64,000 nucleotides of DNA from Glandiceps talaboti (lineage: Eukaryota > Hemichordata > Enteropneusta > Spengelidae). Below the pieces are notes generated by a model that was given only the letters and a program-made list of their open reading frames with translations, did no database searches and was not told where the DNA came from. Each line of letters begins with the position of its first letter. Position 1 is the first letter of the stretch. Below, in pieces: positions 43,660 to 58,709 of this stretch. The stretch covers positions 8,222,155 through 8,286,154 of the forward strand of contig NC_135563.1 in NCBI RefSeq assembly GCF_964340395.1. The letters run 5' to 3'. Position numbers and translations under genes: made by a program.

Positions 43660-44830
43660 AAGTGTCAAACATTTGAAAAGGGACAAGAATTTTGTTTATA
43701 TAATTTGGCGCGAACAATGTCACAGTATTGAAATTATCACATTTGTGAATATTTTTAATAAGTGACGAACATTAGAAGATGTAGTGTTTTGTTTGTATAA
43801 GTTTAGCGGGAAAATGTTACATGGCGCATTTATAACATTTTAAATACATTTTCTTACTTATAAATCAAACTATTACATTCATTTCATTACTCCTGATGAA
43901 TTCTATAATTCTGATCCAAAATGAAAATTGCAAGTGTGACAAACATTTGAAGAGGGTCAACAACTTTGCTTACACAATTTGGCAAGAACAAATTTGGAGA
44001 AATTATAACATTTTTGATTACTTTTAAAGCGAAGTAGTACATTAATTTCCTTACTCCTAATGTATTCTACGATTCTGGTCTAAAATAGAATTAGTATTGC
44101 CAAATATTTGAAGAGGGACAGCAATTTTGTTTGCAATATTCTGGCGGGAAAATGTCACATAGAAAATTCGTCACATTTTAATACGTGTAAACCCAAATAA
44201 TACATTCCTGTCATTACCCATGATGAATTATATAATTCTGATCCAAAATGAAAATTAAAAGTGGCAAGAAAAAAAATGGAGAAATTGTCCCATTTTTTCA
44301 AATGTTTTGTTCCTTCAAAGCAAAACAAAGCAAAGCAGTAGATTTATTTCATTACTCATAATGAATTCTATGATTCAGACCCTAAAATAGAATTAACATG
44401 TGACAATTTTTGAAGAGGAACGTCAATTTCGATAACATAATTTTGGCGGGAAAATATCACTTGTAGTATTTTTAAAAATTACTTTAAAACCAAAATAATG
44501 CAATTAGTTCCATCTACTATTACACATCTACTATGATTCTGATCCAGAAGAAAATTTAAATGCCACAAACGTTTGGAGAGGGGCGACAATACTTTTGGTG
44601 GGAACAAACGTGGGGGAAATTCTGATCCAAAATAGCATTGATATGTGACAACAATTTTGCTTGTGCAATTTTGGCGGGAACAAATAATGAAGAAATATGA
44701 AATATTTTATATCCCTATAAAACAAAATCTTACGACCATTTCGTTACTCGGGGTGAATTATATATTGAACACATGACAAACCTTTGAAAAAAGAGACACT
44801 GTGCTCAAACTATGGCGGGAAAGTGTCTGC
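43660..44830. repeat. Degenerate ~160-bp satellite with E2F-like sites
   Basis: Two blocks alternate: a TTTGAAGAGGGACAACAATT-like block ending in a TTTGGCGGGAA-like motif, and a TTACTCCTGATGAATTCTAT-like block with GATCCAAAATGAAAATT. The second recurs near 43881, 44041, 44202, 44345, 44503 and 44732. The GGCGGGAA-type motif appears near 43704, 43803, 43978, 44142, 44443, 44595, 44671 and 44813, in varying exactness. Confidence 0.85.
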
Positions 44831-44999
44831 CGTTTAGTGAAAATATAGGTTATTCGTGACCTTCGAGATACAGGTTTAATTCTTTTCGTACATCATCAGC
44901 GAGACACTTTCGAAATTTAAAGACTGTCTTGAGGCACACACTGTCGTTCATCTAATGGCGGGAGGTACGTTGTGTAGTCAGGAACAGACGATATTTAGT

Positions 45000-45906
45000 G
45001 GGGAGTTCAAAGGCTTGTCCGTGACTCCCGAAATATTACACAATCTTTCTCTTGTCGAAGTATGGGCACAGGAATTTTGATATTGTGGGAATAAATTTTT
45101 GATTGTAGACACTGACTGTGATAGTGGCTTACACCTGTCTTCAAGTTTAACCGCGTGCGTTTCCTGGGGCGTTACAAGGACGGGCGAATGAGTGTGACAT
45201 TTTAATACTAAGATTCGCTTCAGACGAAGAACACTCTAACAGACATCCTTTGAAGACCGTGCAAGTAGAAATAATTATGTAAAGTAAACGGAGCTGAAAT
45301 TCTAATGTCATTGAAATCTTCCCTATAATATAAATTTAAAAAAATCAATATAAATATTCATAATTTTATAAATTCATAAATATTCAAATAGAACCCTTTT
45401 CGTGTCATAATAATTATTTTTTCCATCAATTTACAATATCTTGTTTCCATGTTTGAAAATTTACAAAGATGAGTTTTGTAAGAAATAATTCGAAAATCTT
45501 GTATAATTCACACAATGGTTTACATAATAAATAGAAGGTTCTGTATTACAAGAAAAACATATTAATTTATAAGCAGAATGACGCATACACGGCAGTGAGA
45601 TTATCTCTTGTGTCTGATAGCTAATATTTAGCCCCCGTTAGAGAAACCCCTAATGTTGCTTCACCTGCAATCAACATTTTACTCGGGGTTAAATTCTTCT
45701 CAGATTTGGGAGCTCGAGAAGGTCAATGTTTTGATGTTTCACTTTCCCTGTGGTGATGATTGTGTTTTATTGGGTCTGTGTGATACTCACGTGGACAAAA
45801 TGAAATATAATAGCTCTTCCTGATACATTCGGCACAAAAACTAGAACTGGAACTGGAAGAAGACACGTGCACTTTGAATCTTAACAGAGAAACACACACG
45901 CCCGCG

Positions 45907-45967
<61 letters not shown>

Positions 45968-48180
45968 ACAAACTATTTTAAATGATTACTCAAGACGTTA
46001 CACAATACTTTAGTGATGAGAGAAATTTCGGGGGATAGACCGAATTCCCATTACTTTTTAAACCACGGCATTTGTGATATATATGTCACCTTTCCTGTCA
46101 GAGCCCTCATTTTAAAGGTCCTGGAGTTGTTATTTTAATTTCTGGAGGGGTCGTGACGTCAGAGGTAGTTTGAAAATTGAAACATTCGTGAACAGAAACC
46201 TCATATGATTAAACGCACAAGAAATTAAAAGCCCCTCGACTCTTAACTCGGGAAGGGGATTCAGTGGACGATTCGGAGATCAAGAAGCGTACTTGAGGTC
46301 GGCTACAACTTGACACACTCGAACTTGCTCTGTGTACATATGAAACTTAACGTGCGCTCTACCTAGAACTACCAGTTTTGTCATTACGTACGAGCATACA
46401 CAAAGTTACACATAGTCGTAATGCCGGGGAAGAAACAACGTCATAAACACAAGGCTCTTTACGGCACCCCCCCCCCCCGAAACGTACGTGACGACTTATT
46501 TCGGTGCTTCAGTAGAAATATGTGTTCTGGCTTACAAGAATGGGGAAGAAGGTTGGGGACATGCTCGTAGGTTGGCGGCGTCTCAAATTAAGATTAAATA
46601 CATATATACTGCACTCTTGCTTTAGCCTTTAATACTAAGATGAAACAGTTTGTTATAATTATTCAAACGTTTTGCTCTGTTGTAAATATTGACCAAGCTA
46701 GGGACTACAAGATACAGCCACTAGTCGAAACCAATAGAATAGTAAATTCTTCAGACATTTCGACATTAAATTGAACAATAATTTGTTTTTACGACAAATC
46801 GACAACAGGGCGACCCCTACGGCCATGGGCAATGATTTTGATCGGATCATCGATTATAACCCAGAGTGCACTCAATAAAAAAACTGTGATGTAGAAGCAG
46901 ACTTTATATAGATTAGCTATATGAGGAATTTCCGTGATTGATGTGTTATTTTACAGTTTTGATTGAAATAGAAATGGCTTAATTTAGCGAGAATTAATGG
47001 CGTTCACGAGGTACTTAAAACGTGCGCTCTCACCTTCGCTAGGATGGGAATAGGCGCAGTAAAACGTAAAGACTCGCGATTGGTCTTTGTTCCAGACATG
47101 TGTTCACATGCAGTCTTCAGATTATATGTCAAATTGACGTTAACGAATTGTAATAATTTGTCAACTATAAGTCCTTTCATAAGCTTGGTTGGATCAACAT
47201 TTTCACGAAGGCAGACGATTAACCTAGCCCAATCTACAAATTATAGTGTCGCGCAGTGATTGTTTTTAATGTGATTTAACTCGAAAATTGAGCTACTTCA
47301 AACGGTGCGAAATGTAAATAAGTTGTAACAACTTCTGCCGGTCAATTTTACATTTTAATTGAGTCTAAGGTTACAGGCGCTAGCCAAATTGCATCTAACG
47401 TCAAACGAGTTAAAATTCATTCTTCAGCAGAGTAACCATTTTAACCGGGAAATTGAATAAAACTAGACTTCCGTTCTTGATTAAGTACAGGTACAAGTAT
47501 GTCCTGAAGCCATATCGTTCGGTACAAACAGATCTTTCAATATCGGGTTATAAACATGATAATACAGTCTTGCAATATTTTTTAATCATCCAATAAACTT
47601 ATTTCCCCGCAGCTCAAGAGGTCGGTACGATTTGAACAATTACGTGTAAACCAACGCAGGAAATACACTAATAAACAGGATTTTCATATTATGTGCGGTG
47701 AATCAACGACAGCGTTACTTTGTCAACGTATGCCGTTATACGCAAATTGCTACGCCTGAAAGACAACATCGGTTCTGTCTGACGTGGAAACACAGACGGT
47801 TTCTTTTGCCTTTGTGTACATTTATATATTTTAAAATCCAAAGCTTAGGCTAGTGTTTCGATCAATGACCAAGTATCTGTAGATGTTACTTTGATCCAAA
47901 TGACTTGAACATTTGAAAATTTGAAGAAAAAAATGCTTCAGTCTCCCCTCCCACTCCACCCCTCCCCCTTCTCCAAATTTCAAGTGTTTTACTTTGTAGT
48001 ATCGGTACCCCTTGCAAGAACAACAACAACATCCGCTGATACGGTATAAAATGACACGAGTATTGAACAATTGAAAAACAATAAGGGTGCAAATGGATGA
48101 TTTTTATTTCATGTGAATGCACATGGAATAACATTAAGCTTACAAGTTGGATATTGAACACCTAGCACAAAACAGTAGTG
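45000..48180. other. Intergenic DNA, no gene recognised
   Basis: It holds a (CG)n(CA)n array (45900-45970), a C11 tract near 46470 and a repeat fragment near 46497-46550 shared with 14865-14905. No coding signature was seen. Confidence 0.55.
45900..45970. repeat. (CG)n(CA)n microsatellite
   Basis: Same CG-to-CA structure as at 3860-3902 but longer. Confidence 0.96.
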
Positions 48181-48185
48181 TATCT

Positions 48186-48825
<640 letters not shown>

Positions 48826-48829
48826 AAAT

Positions 48830-49783
48830 TTAGTTTTCAATAAATTTTGTGAAAATTAATTTAAATAGTCAAGTTTGATAAATATCATAATAGTAAATAA
48901 ATTGCAAACACATCTACGACATAAAGGTTCGAAACAGTATGTGAAGTTAAATTACAACAAAAGTTTAACGTGTTATTGAGAGTTGTTTCCTGTGAAACTT
49001 TAGCCGTAAGAAAAATACTATGAAAAAGATTAAAAGCTGGTTATATTAACAGAATCATCTCTGTTTAAAGGTTTTGACATTTTCCCTTTGTCCCGGGGTC
49101 TCTCTTTTCGATCCCCACTGATCCACTGATATGAGGATATGGAATCTACAACAAAAAAAATTAAATAATTTGCGAGGATCGCTTGAGACTGAGAGAAAGG
49201 GCGTTGGTGAAATAATACCCTGACAGATGAGAAGCTTCAATAATAGAAATTTTGCACCATGGTGTTGACTTATTCAGCGTTACGACACCCGATATAATGA
49301 AAACACATTTGAAATGTCATGTTTATTAAATATTTTCAAGAACTTGGAGCTGTGGATGGTCTATGTAATTTCAGTTCATCGTTCTGGTTAAGAAAGGTTT
49401 TTGAAATAAAATAAATAAGCTTTGTGGATGTAATCGTCTTTCAACAATGCTTCGGATGCAATTTTTATTTTGAATTTCTACTAATCTCTGTGCATGCCTG
49501 TAGCTGGTGACAATTTGGTGTCGAGTGACTTGAATCCACTACAATATGTTAAGATGCCTTTCAAGAAGGACATTCTGCCCCCAGCATGCAAATGTAACTA
49601 TACCTATACTATTACAAATGTTGAACCAATCAATTTTGGGCGTATACACGCCATACTATGTGTACAAATATTGAGACAGCCACTGACATAGACAAAGACA
49701 GAGTGGGGGAGAGAAAGAGAGACATACATACATACATACATACATACATACATACAGACGACAAAAGAGAGTGATAAAGTCGC

Positions 49784-49816
<33 letters not shown>

Positions 49817-50540
49817 GTGGGCAATATGTGAAACACCTTTAGTTGGTATTAGGGAGCATTCAGTAATTACAGGTGGGGGGGGGGGCAGGGAAGTTGGGAG
49901 GTCCGGATTTCACATAGACTCCTTTTATTATCTAACTTTGCATTGTTGTAGGATTTCAGCATCCCACCGCTGTCACCACTGTATCACAATATCAGAATAT
50001 ATCAGTCCAATGGATGCTAACAACCACGCAATGATATTAAGCACACACTGGGTTGGTACTACACCCCCGTCTAGTGTGAGGGAGTTCTTTTGCCTTCAGT
50101 TCTATCGATCACAGGGGGCCCAGGAACCGTGTTACAAAAACAAAAAACAAAAACACAAAAACAAACAAACAGACAAACAAACAAACAAACAAATAGATGT
50201 GCATGGGTAAATGGAACATCATATTAAACTCATGGAAAGCGATCTATATACATACGGGCCTGTGTGCTATTAAAATAATATACTACATGTTTCGCTATGA
50301 ATTGTATACTCATACACACAATAATAACACTAAATGAGTATATATATAGAAACATAGTATATTATTTCTTATATACATGTAATATATAGATAGTTATACA
50401 CGAGTTGAAAATGATATTTCATTTACGCATGTGTAGTTGTTTGTTTGTTTGTTTGTTTGTTTGTTCACATATATGAAAGAGATGTAAAATGAACCATGAC
50501 GTCATTCAGAAGTAATTACCGTGTCTACAACTCACGTCAC
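48830..50540. other. Intergenic DNA, no gene recognised
   Basis: Contains (CATA)n at 49722-49756, (CAGA)n at 49784-49817, (AAAC)n near 50162-50192 and (GTTT)n near 50437-50465. No gene was recognised. Confidence 0.6.
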
Positions 50541-50546
50541 CAAAAG

Positions 50547-50740
<194 letters not shown>

Positions 50741-51118
50741 ACACTTGGCATTTTTGAATCGGGGAGGATCACATTTAACACGACGACCCTCGCTTGATTT
50801 CCATATGCCAGCCCCAATTACTGAAGGCTACCTTAGAATACAGACTACATGTACCAATTTGATCAGTATGTAAGTATCAGACTTCGTAGTGAATCTAGAA
50901 ATGACATCAAACGGTATCTACTATTTTCTGTCAATGGAAGAACGGTCATTCATGTAGTCCAAGTTCTACTATAGATTAAAACCAAATAAGAATTTAACTA
51001 TGATTAAAGAATGACAAGCGGGGAATGGTTCAATGCTGCAGCCCGATTATTTAGTGGATTTCACGACATTCTGTTTCTAAAACTACACAGTCTGTATAGT
51101 CTAGGGTCAACAGAGAGC

Positions 51119-51289
51119 CACCACCACCACCACCACCACCACCACCACCACCACCACGACCACCACCACCACCACCACCACCACCACCACCACCACCACC
51201 GCTACGACCGCCACGACCACGACCACCACCACCAACAACAACAACAACAACAACACCACCACCGTCACCACCATCACCATCACCATCAC

Positions 51290-51321
<32 letters not shown>

Positions 51322-51349
51322 CCATCATCACCATCACCATCACCATCAC

Positions 51350-51396
<47 letters not shown>

Positions 51397-51427
51397 ACAA
51401 CAACATCATCATCATCATCATCATCAG
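51119..51427. repeat. (CAC)n/(CAT)n trinucleotide array
   Basis: CAC triplets with rare CGA/CGC variants, a CAA block, then CAC and CAT triplets. The open frames here, including a His-rich one, are artefacts of triplet periodicity. Confidence 0.96.
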
Positions 51428-52201
51428 GGTAACCATGACGACGCAACCATCGTGTGTCCATGGTAAATATGCGTATAGATTATCAGGCATAAATTGGCGT
51501 TTTTCAACAAAATCATAGTCGGCGTTTCCACAGAGGAGATAGTATTAGCCAGCTCAAGGCCCGTGGTAGACTCGCTCATGTCCATAGTTATCTTCTACGG
51601 TTGGTGCGACTTCATAAAAATATTTCCGTGTATCTCGCTATTCTGTTTTTACGTCTTTTTTTACACTCAGTCTAAAACTTGAAAAAAACTGAGAACGTTT
51701 TACGTTTGATTTTGTTATTTTGAGTTATAACCAATCGTTCACATGGCTCACGACCTGAGAAACATTGAATTACCATATCAATATCAATCATATATGAAAT
51801 GGTTATTTAATATCCATGAAATATTAATTTGTAACTTCACTTTCCGATACGTGACCCATACCCCTTGTGCCACTCTTCCAGAATCTGTATCTGATTAAAG
51901 TGGGTATATATCTGATTATAGAATGCCGGCCAACGTCTTATCGTCTTCGTACTAACATTCGATCAGGGTCACAGGTCACAGATAAAGATCAGTCTATAAT
52001 ATCATCATGATAACATTGCATGAAATTGTCAGAATTTGTGTAAAAGGGCAAATCTCTCAAATTTGCACAAATGACACACTTGTACACTTAGGTGATCCCA
52101 ATCTGCGGTCAAAATGAAGATAAAATCGATACATTAACATTATAAGATTATTATTGAAATACTAGCAGTAACAGGTTAGGCTGGGGGGGGCAGAATTTAC
52201 G

Positions 52202-52213
52202 GTGTGTGTGTGT

Positions 52214-52246
<33 letters not shown>

Positions 52247-52248
52247 GG
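52202..52248. repeat. (TG)n microsatellite
   Basis: TG run with one TA interruption, followed by a G7 tract. Confidence 0.96.
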
Positions 52249-52326
52249 GGGGTAATGAAAAAAATGAGGGTTCAAGGGGGGCATGAAGGTCTGAAGGGGG
52301 GGGGGCGAAATATTTTGCTCATGATT

Positions 52327-52553
52327 TGAACAAAATTAAACCTCAGTAGCGGTCGTTTATGTAAAAAAAATTCTCTCGGCTTCGCCGCAATACCTTCTAA
52401 AGCCTGTATTCAGTGAAAAGTTGGGTGACAGCCATGCGAATGTATTTGTGTATGCCTTCGTCAATTGTCTGTCTGTCTGTCTGTCTGCCTGTCTGTCTGT
52501 CTGTCTGTCTCTCTGTGTGTCTCTCTCTGTTTGTCTCAGTCTCTCTCTCTCTG

Positions 52554-52588
<35 letters not shown>

Positions 52589-52725
52589 AGACATTTTTGA
52601 ACAATCAAACCTCAGGAGCAGTCGTTTACCTCGTACTTTGCAAAATTGTGCACTTTATTCACCTACCATACACTTAATTATGAGGCAGTCAATAGCCAAG
52701 CGAATGTGTGTGTCTGCCAAAATAT
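52327..52725. repeat. Diverged tandem duplication with (TCTG)n and (TC)n between copies
   Basis: TTGAACAAAATTAAACCTCA near 52327 recurs as TTGAACAATCAAACCTCAGG near 52596, and GCCATGCGAATGTATTTGTG near 52431 recurs as AGCCAAGCGAATGTGTGTGT near 52693. (TCTG)n and (TC)n arrays (52468-52587) separate the copies. Confidence 0.75.
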
Positions 52726-53995
52726 CCATGTATAAGTTAAAGTGTAGGCATTAGTCATACAGTTGTATAATAATGTATTGACTTGAGTAAAATTGGGGTA
52801 TTGAATTTTCAAGTACTCTATGGCTTTCGATAGCGTGTATGGTTTAAATTGTATGTCATTAAATGGCTTCTACATGTCGTTATTTTTTTAAGTGCTTACT
52901 GTGGGAGGGGACACCCCCTCCCACACCCTCCCCACTAGCTATAGTGGGGGATGTTGTTTCTGCCCAGAATCAAATATATGTTACAGCCCAATGTGAGACA
53001 TTTTTCGCAAAGCCCACATCTATTTGTGAAGAAATCTCTCTCATGTATGGACGCTGAAGTTAACTTCCACTGTTCGTTTAATGTACTGTACCATACTGTA
53101 CATCTCTGAAGTGGAGGGGGGAGGGGATACACATTAAAATATGTGTAGCCGGGAGGGGAGGGGCTACGAAAATTCTTGGGTTCATGGGGGGGGGGGTGAC
53201 ATGTTTTGAGAGCGCGAAGGGAGAGGGGGGGGGGCGCTGCGAAATTTGTTTTAACCAAAATAATTTCTCCCCAGGCCCCCTCCCCCTAAATTCTGACCCC
53301 AGTCTTATGCGGATTCACCTTTGAAGTTGAAGTGAAATGAAATGAGCTCCTGCCATATATGTTGCCTTCACTGACTATGCTTCAATTCAATTCAAACCTC
53401 CTATCTTTCCATCTTTCTTTCGGTACGTTTTGAAAACATCCCGGGAAAACATGTTGAAAATATCCCGGGGGAAAATATGCATAGTATATACAATATAGCT
53501 TGTACAAAATCATAGAAAGTGAATTAGTCATAAACATCAACACATGACATGCTATTGGTACTACCAAAACAAAGAGAATATAGAGTTTCACATTAGCTCG
53601 TATGATGTTTACGTTTTTGTGTTATCAGTCACACAGACAACGTACAGACACTCATAGCATTCACGCACATACAATGTTACATTTTATCACACTGTGAACA
53701 CAAATATTAAGTTTTGTGATTGAACTTCCCCGTCTCATGTGACAGTGATGTTGATTTGTGCTCACAGTGGGATCAAATGTATCGTTTTATATGCCTGCTT
53801 GTTATCAGTAACTGTAATTTGTTGTATGTAATTCATAACAAAAAACCTTTTATGAGACCGTCATAAAAAAAACATCTTGTCCCCTAATTCAAACTCAGTG
53901 CTCTCTGTTGTTCGGTAGTAAGATCTTATAAAGGAAATGGAAGTCGCCTGGCTTGACAAAATTCTTACTAGTAATATTACTACATTTTATCGTTT

Positions 53996-54320
<325 letters not shown>

Positions 54321-55145
54321 AAAGCTGCCCTGGCTGCAACTGGAATGTTTTTTTTTTTTTTTTTTTTTTAAAGATATAATGACTTACTCCTAATATTGAA
54401 TCATTGAATGACTTGTGAGTAAACGTATTGGTATAGCTGTACATATAATATGATACAATAAATGCATTGGTTTTTGGGGTCCGCACCTTAAAATCAGCGC
54501 CCCAACGTGATCACGATTTTCAACCTCTAACTGTACTAGTTATGGATTAAAAATCGACCCCTAATCAACATGTAAAATGTCGAATTATTTGCATTTTAAA
54601 TACTTTTGGTGAATGTGTTTTAGATTGTGTGATCGAATAAAAATGATACTCCAGTTACAGGTAGTGCAGATTTCAAGGTGAGAGATCCCCTACTCGCATG
54701 ACTGTAACTGAAACTCGCTGTCTAATCTTTAATTCTAATCAGATCAAAGCAATGGGGATAATGCTCTGTCTCTATTAGGTAATAAGCCATATCTAGAATC
54801 TGCTGTTTTATTATTTATTATTTGACAACCAGAAACCACGATAACCTTCTTTTTGTCATCTGTATTTCTTGACCTCTATTGACCCTACTACGATACATCA
54901 TCATTTCGTTCCAAGCCTATCGTTAGATTGTGTTCAATGCATGTCAATTAGCTAATCTTAGATAGAGCAATTTGCGGACTGAAAAAATAACGGAGAAAGG
55001 TGCATTTTTTTTGCCACCCAAATAGACGAAATGAAACTCGTGAGCTACAAGAACGTAACAGTGCATTTAAGCAGAACGCTGTATTAGAATTTTCGCCTTC
55101 AAAAATCGAAAAAGTAAAACATTCGGTTGTAAAATAAATCGTTCC

Positions 55146-55405
55146 GAGTTTTTGGCGCGAAAGCACACACGTCAAACATTCGGTTTACTGTGTGGACGAC
55201 TAGACAATGCGATTTCAATCACAGTCGCACGAACGTTCCTTTAAAATCCACTCATTTGTACAGCAATTAATCCCCGCGATGACCCGAACATTATAAAGAG
55301 TGAACTCGTCCCTCGAATAAACGACAGAAATACCAAGAAAGCAAAACACAGAAAAGAAAGAAAACGCAGACGACAAAAAAAAATCTGTGAGGTTTTGGCG
55401 GGAAA
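55146..55405 (+). promoter_or_regulatory. Two E2F-like motifs (TTTTTGGCGCGAAAG and TTTTGGCGGGAAAGG)
   Basis: Near-consensus E2F/DP motifs lie about 240 bp apart in an otherwise AT-rich stretch. No gene was recognised on either side, so this could be an unseen promoter or chance. Confidence 0.3.
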
Positions 55406-56345
55406 GGAAATCACCGAACGCATTGTTCGAGGAGACTAAATTAATATGGACATTTCACCCGCGCAGTAAATTTTCTAAGTGGTTAATCAAGCGTAGAAAA
55501 AAGTGTTTGAAAACTCATCATCACGCTTTGTTTAACACTGATCTACCCAAACGAGATTCGTTTTTGGCTAGTCATGAAAGATTGTTGATCGCATCACTTA
55601 CACCACTTCAATTCATTACGAATAAACAGCCGACACACCAACAGACTGTAATTTCCTATTAAATACATTGAATTACAAACGATCTGACCGACCCAGGCAT
55701 GTTCGGCTTTCTCTTTCTCTCAGCAGCTCGTTCCGCCGATATGGTGACTTCGATGAGGCGTGGAAACGTTCGCATTAACGCGTTTGCAAAATGTCTTGTC
55801 CTTAAAAATATCACATACATTCTATCTCGCTGGGGAAGCAGGCAAAAGACGTGACATGTTTTATGAACGTTGTGTACTTGAAGTTTTTTTGTTTGAAAAA
55901 AAAATACAAGCAGATAATGTGAATTTTACGGATCAGTGGCTACGGATGTGTTAAGCTGTAAGGGAATGATTTTACAAACATCGGAAACGACTTCTCTCCC
56001 TCAATAACTAGACGGTTTTACTTAAGCTACTTACGGGTAGAGTAGGGCAAATTAGGAAACTGCAACAAAATCATATTTCATAGTATTTACTAGTAGGCTA
56101 ACCATGTACATACATCACCATGGCATCCTATCGATGCTGGGTCAATGTGAGTATATTTCGGTCAAGTTTCGGTCAAAGAAGAATATTTGTGTTCTAGATA
56201 TATTAGTAACGTTGTTCACACTTTCCATTGGCAGTACCGTTATGTTTATGGAGTAGATGGTGATATCACAATGAATATAGACAAGGTCCCCACGAGGCAT
56301 CATCCTCTCCTCATCATTCAAACTATCATGAGCAACGAAAGCAAC

Positions 56346-56710
<365 letters not shown>

Positions 56711-56719
56711 ATCTCTTTT

Positions 56720-58659
56720 GTTGTCATCTTTAAATCGACAAACCATACCGACTTTCAGGCCATGCATAACTGGATAATAATTGCGCTGTTACTGTCATTA
56801 TATTTTATACCCAGTGCTAGGCTATACAAAACTCGGCATTGTAGATTTTGAACGAAAAGGGTTACGTGATTTTAGGTCAAAATATAATTTATATCGTGTC
56901 GCTGACTATACAAAACTCAGCAATATAGTTTTTTTTTTAAATGGCATAAAGCAAAGAGTCAATAGAGAGATACCCCGTGATGGGCATCACAATTTTTGAA
57001 AGGGATTAATATTTCCAGTGATATTTGCGACATGTAACATACATAGCGAAACTTACATCAAGTAATATTTTGTTAAACACGTGACACGATGAAATTTACA
57101 TAGTAAGATAATCCAAATTAAAATTGTAAAGAGTCAATGTGAAATGACACATAAGTGTATCGACAAAGGATGAAATATACACTGTCTGATAAAGAAGGAA
57201 GTCATGATGCTAAAAAAACCGAGCATATTCGTGTGCCTTGGATTGACACATAGTTAAATGATTTTAAAATTTTTGCACTGTGTTTTTCCTTTCGCGGTTT
57301 TTTTAACCCATGGACTAATAATGCATTGAGTGTATTCATCAACATTACTGGGTTTGTTCTCAGAGAAAATTATAATTTTTTCATTAGCATTCACTTTCAA
57401 TTATACAATTTGCAGGACAAATCATTTGTTTTAATAACACTTTGTAGGAGAATCACTTTCGTTGACGAGTACTTGCAGTAATGGTGAAGTAGATCGTTAA
57501 ACATAGCTTTCCGTGGGAAAGTTTTGTCCCTTTGTTCCAATCTCATTGTAGGTGTTTTATTGTCATCTACGTGTCTCACCGTCGTATGCCACTGGGGGCG
57601 TGCTCAATCTGTGCGCTTACAGCACCAAAATAGAAGTAAACGGGAATCATTCAAATCGGAGAACTAAAAAAAAAAAAAAGTTGTACTTGCGACTTCGTTT
57701 GAGATTTGATTAAAAGTGATCACATTGTATGTAGATTTGTCTTTGGGTTACAAAAAAGAATGCAAGATCACGAAAATAATCACAAAAAAAGAATTACAAC
57801 GTCACTGAACCACATGATGATAAAAATTAAAAATAGTTTGTGATCGGCTAAGTGGCGGTTGTCTCTCGGCCCATTGTGAATTGTGTGTGTCATATTTATC
57901 CATGAAGGTTAGTAATTGACACAGGAAATGTCGTGAAGAGTACCTTCCCGCTGTCCAGGATACAACAAATTGCTTGCACGTTAACGTTACCAATAGCTAA
58001 TCTCCACATTTAAACTTAGGGCCATGGTATTGACACCCTTCATACATGGTAAATCAATATGCACTTTATATAGTCTGTTATAGCATTTGTGTGGAGAACG
58101 CGCCCTTAAAAGCTCAAAATATGATACATATTTTCCCAAAGTTTGATATTAGCGGTTTACTCGTCACATCAATATCTGTAACTGTTCGATTTGGAAGTAA
58201 AAGATGCTGTGCCGAGATTTTTTTTTGAAAATTAAAAAACAAACAAATATTTTTTTTGGATTCTGAAGTCTAAGATTACATGTCTAGTAAGCCACAAGCT
58301 GTTTATTGTATTCGAGGGGAATGTTATCGTCTTCACTATCGTAGAAGATGTCTTCATTGATACATGTACAGTGCAAAGAAAAGACTAAGGCCAAACAAGA
58401 AAGAATTGTTTCTGGTCAGGACATTTTGTCTAAAATGGTGCGACGACGCGATTTTTTTTTTAATTCTCAACAAACCTGTCACTCAGTCTACTATTTATGA
58501 CAATTACTGTTCTTTTTATCTAGCGCTTTAGAGCAAGTGTGTACGTGTATGTGGGGGCAGTAATTTGCTTGTGCATGATTCGCGCTGCTGTTATCTTCAC
58601 TGAAGTAGGGAGGGTTATTTTTGTGTTACTCCCAGGATCTGCGGACAACATGGGCTGGA

Positions 58660-58709
<50 letters not shown>

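Noticed and set aside
51011-51466. Long His-rich and Asp/Gly-rich open frames
   Set aside because: They are translations of (CAC)n/(CAT)n triplets, open in several frames because the array has no stop triplet.
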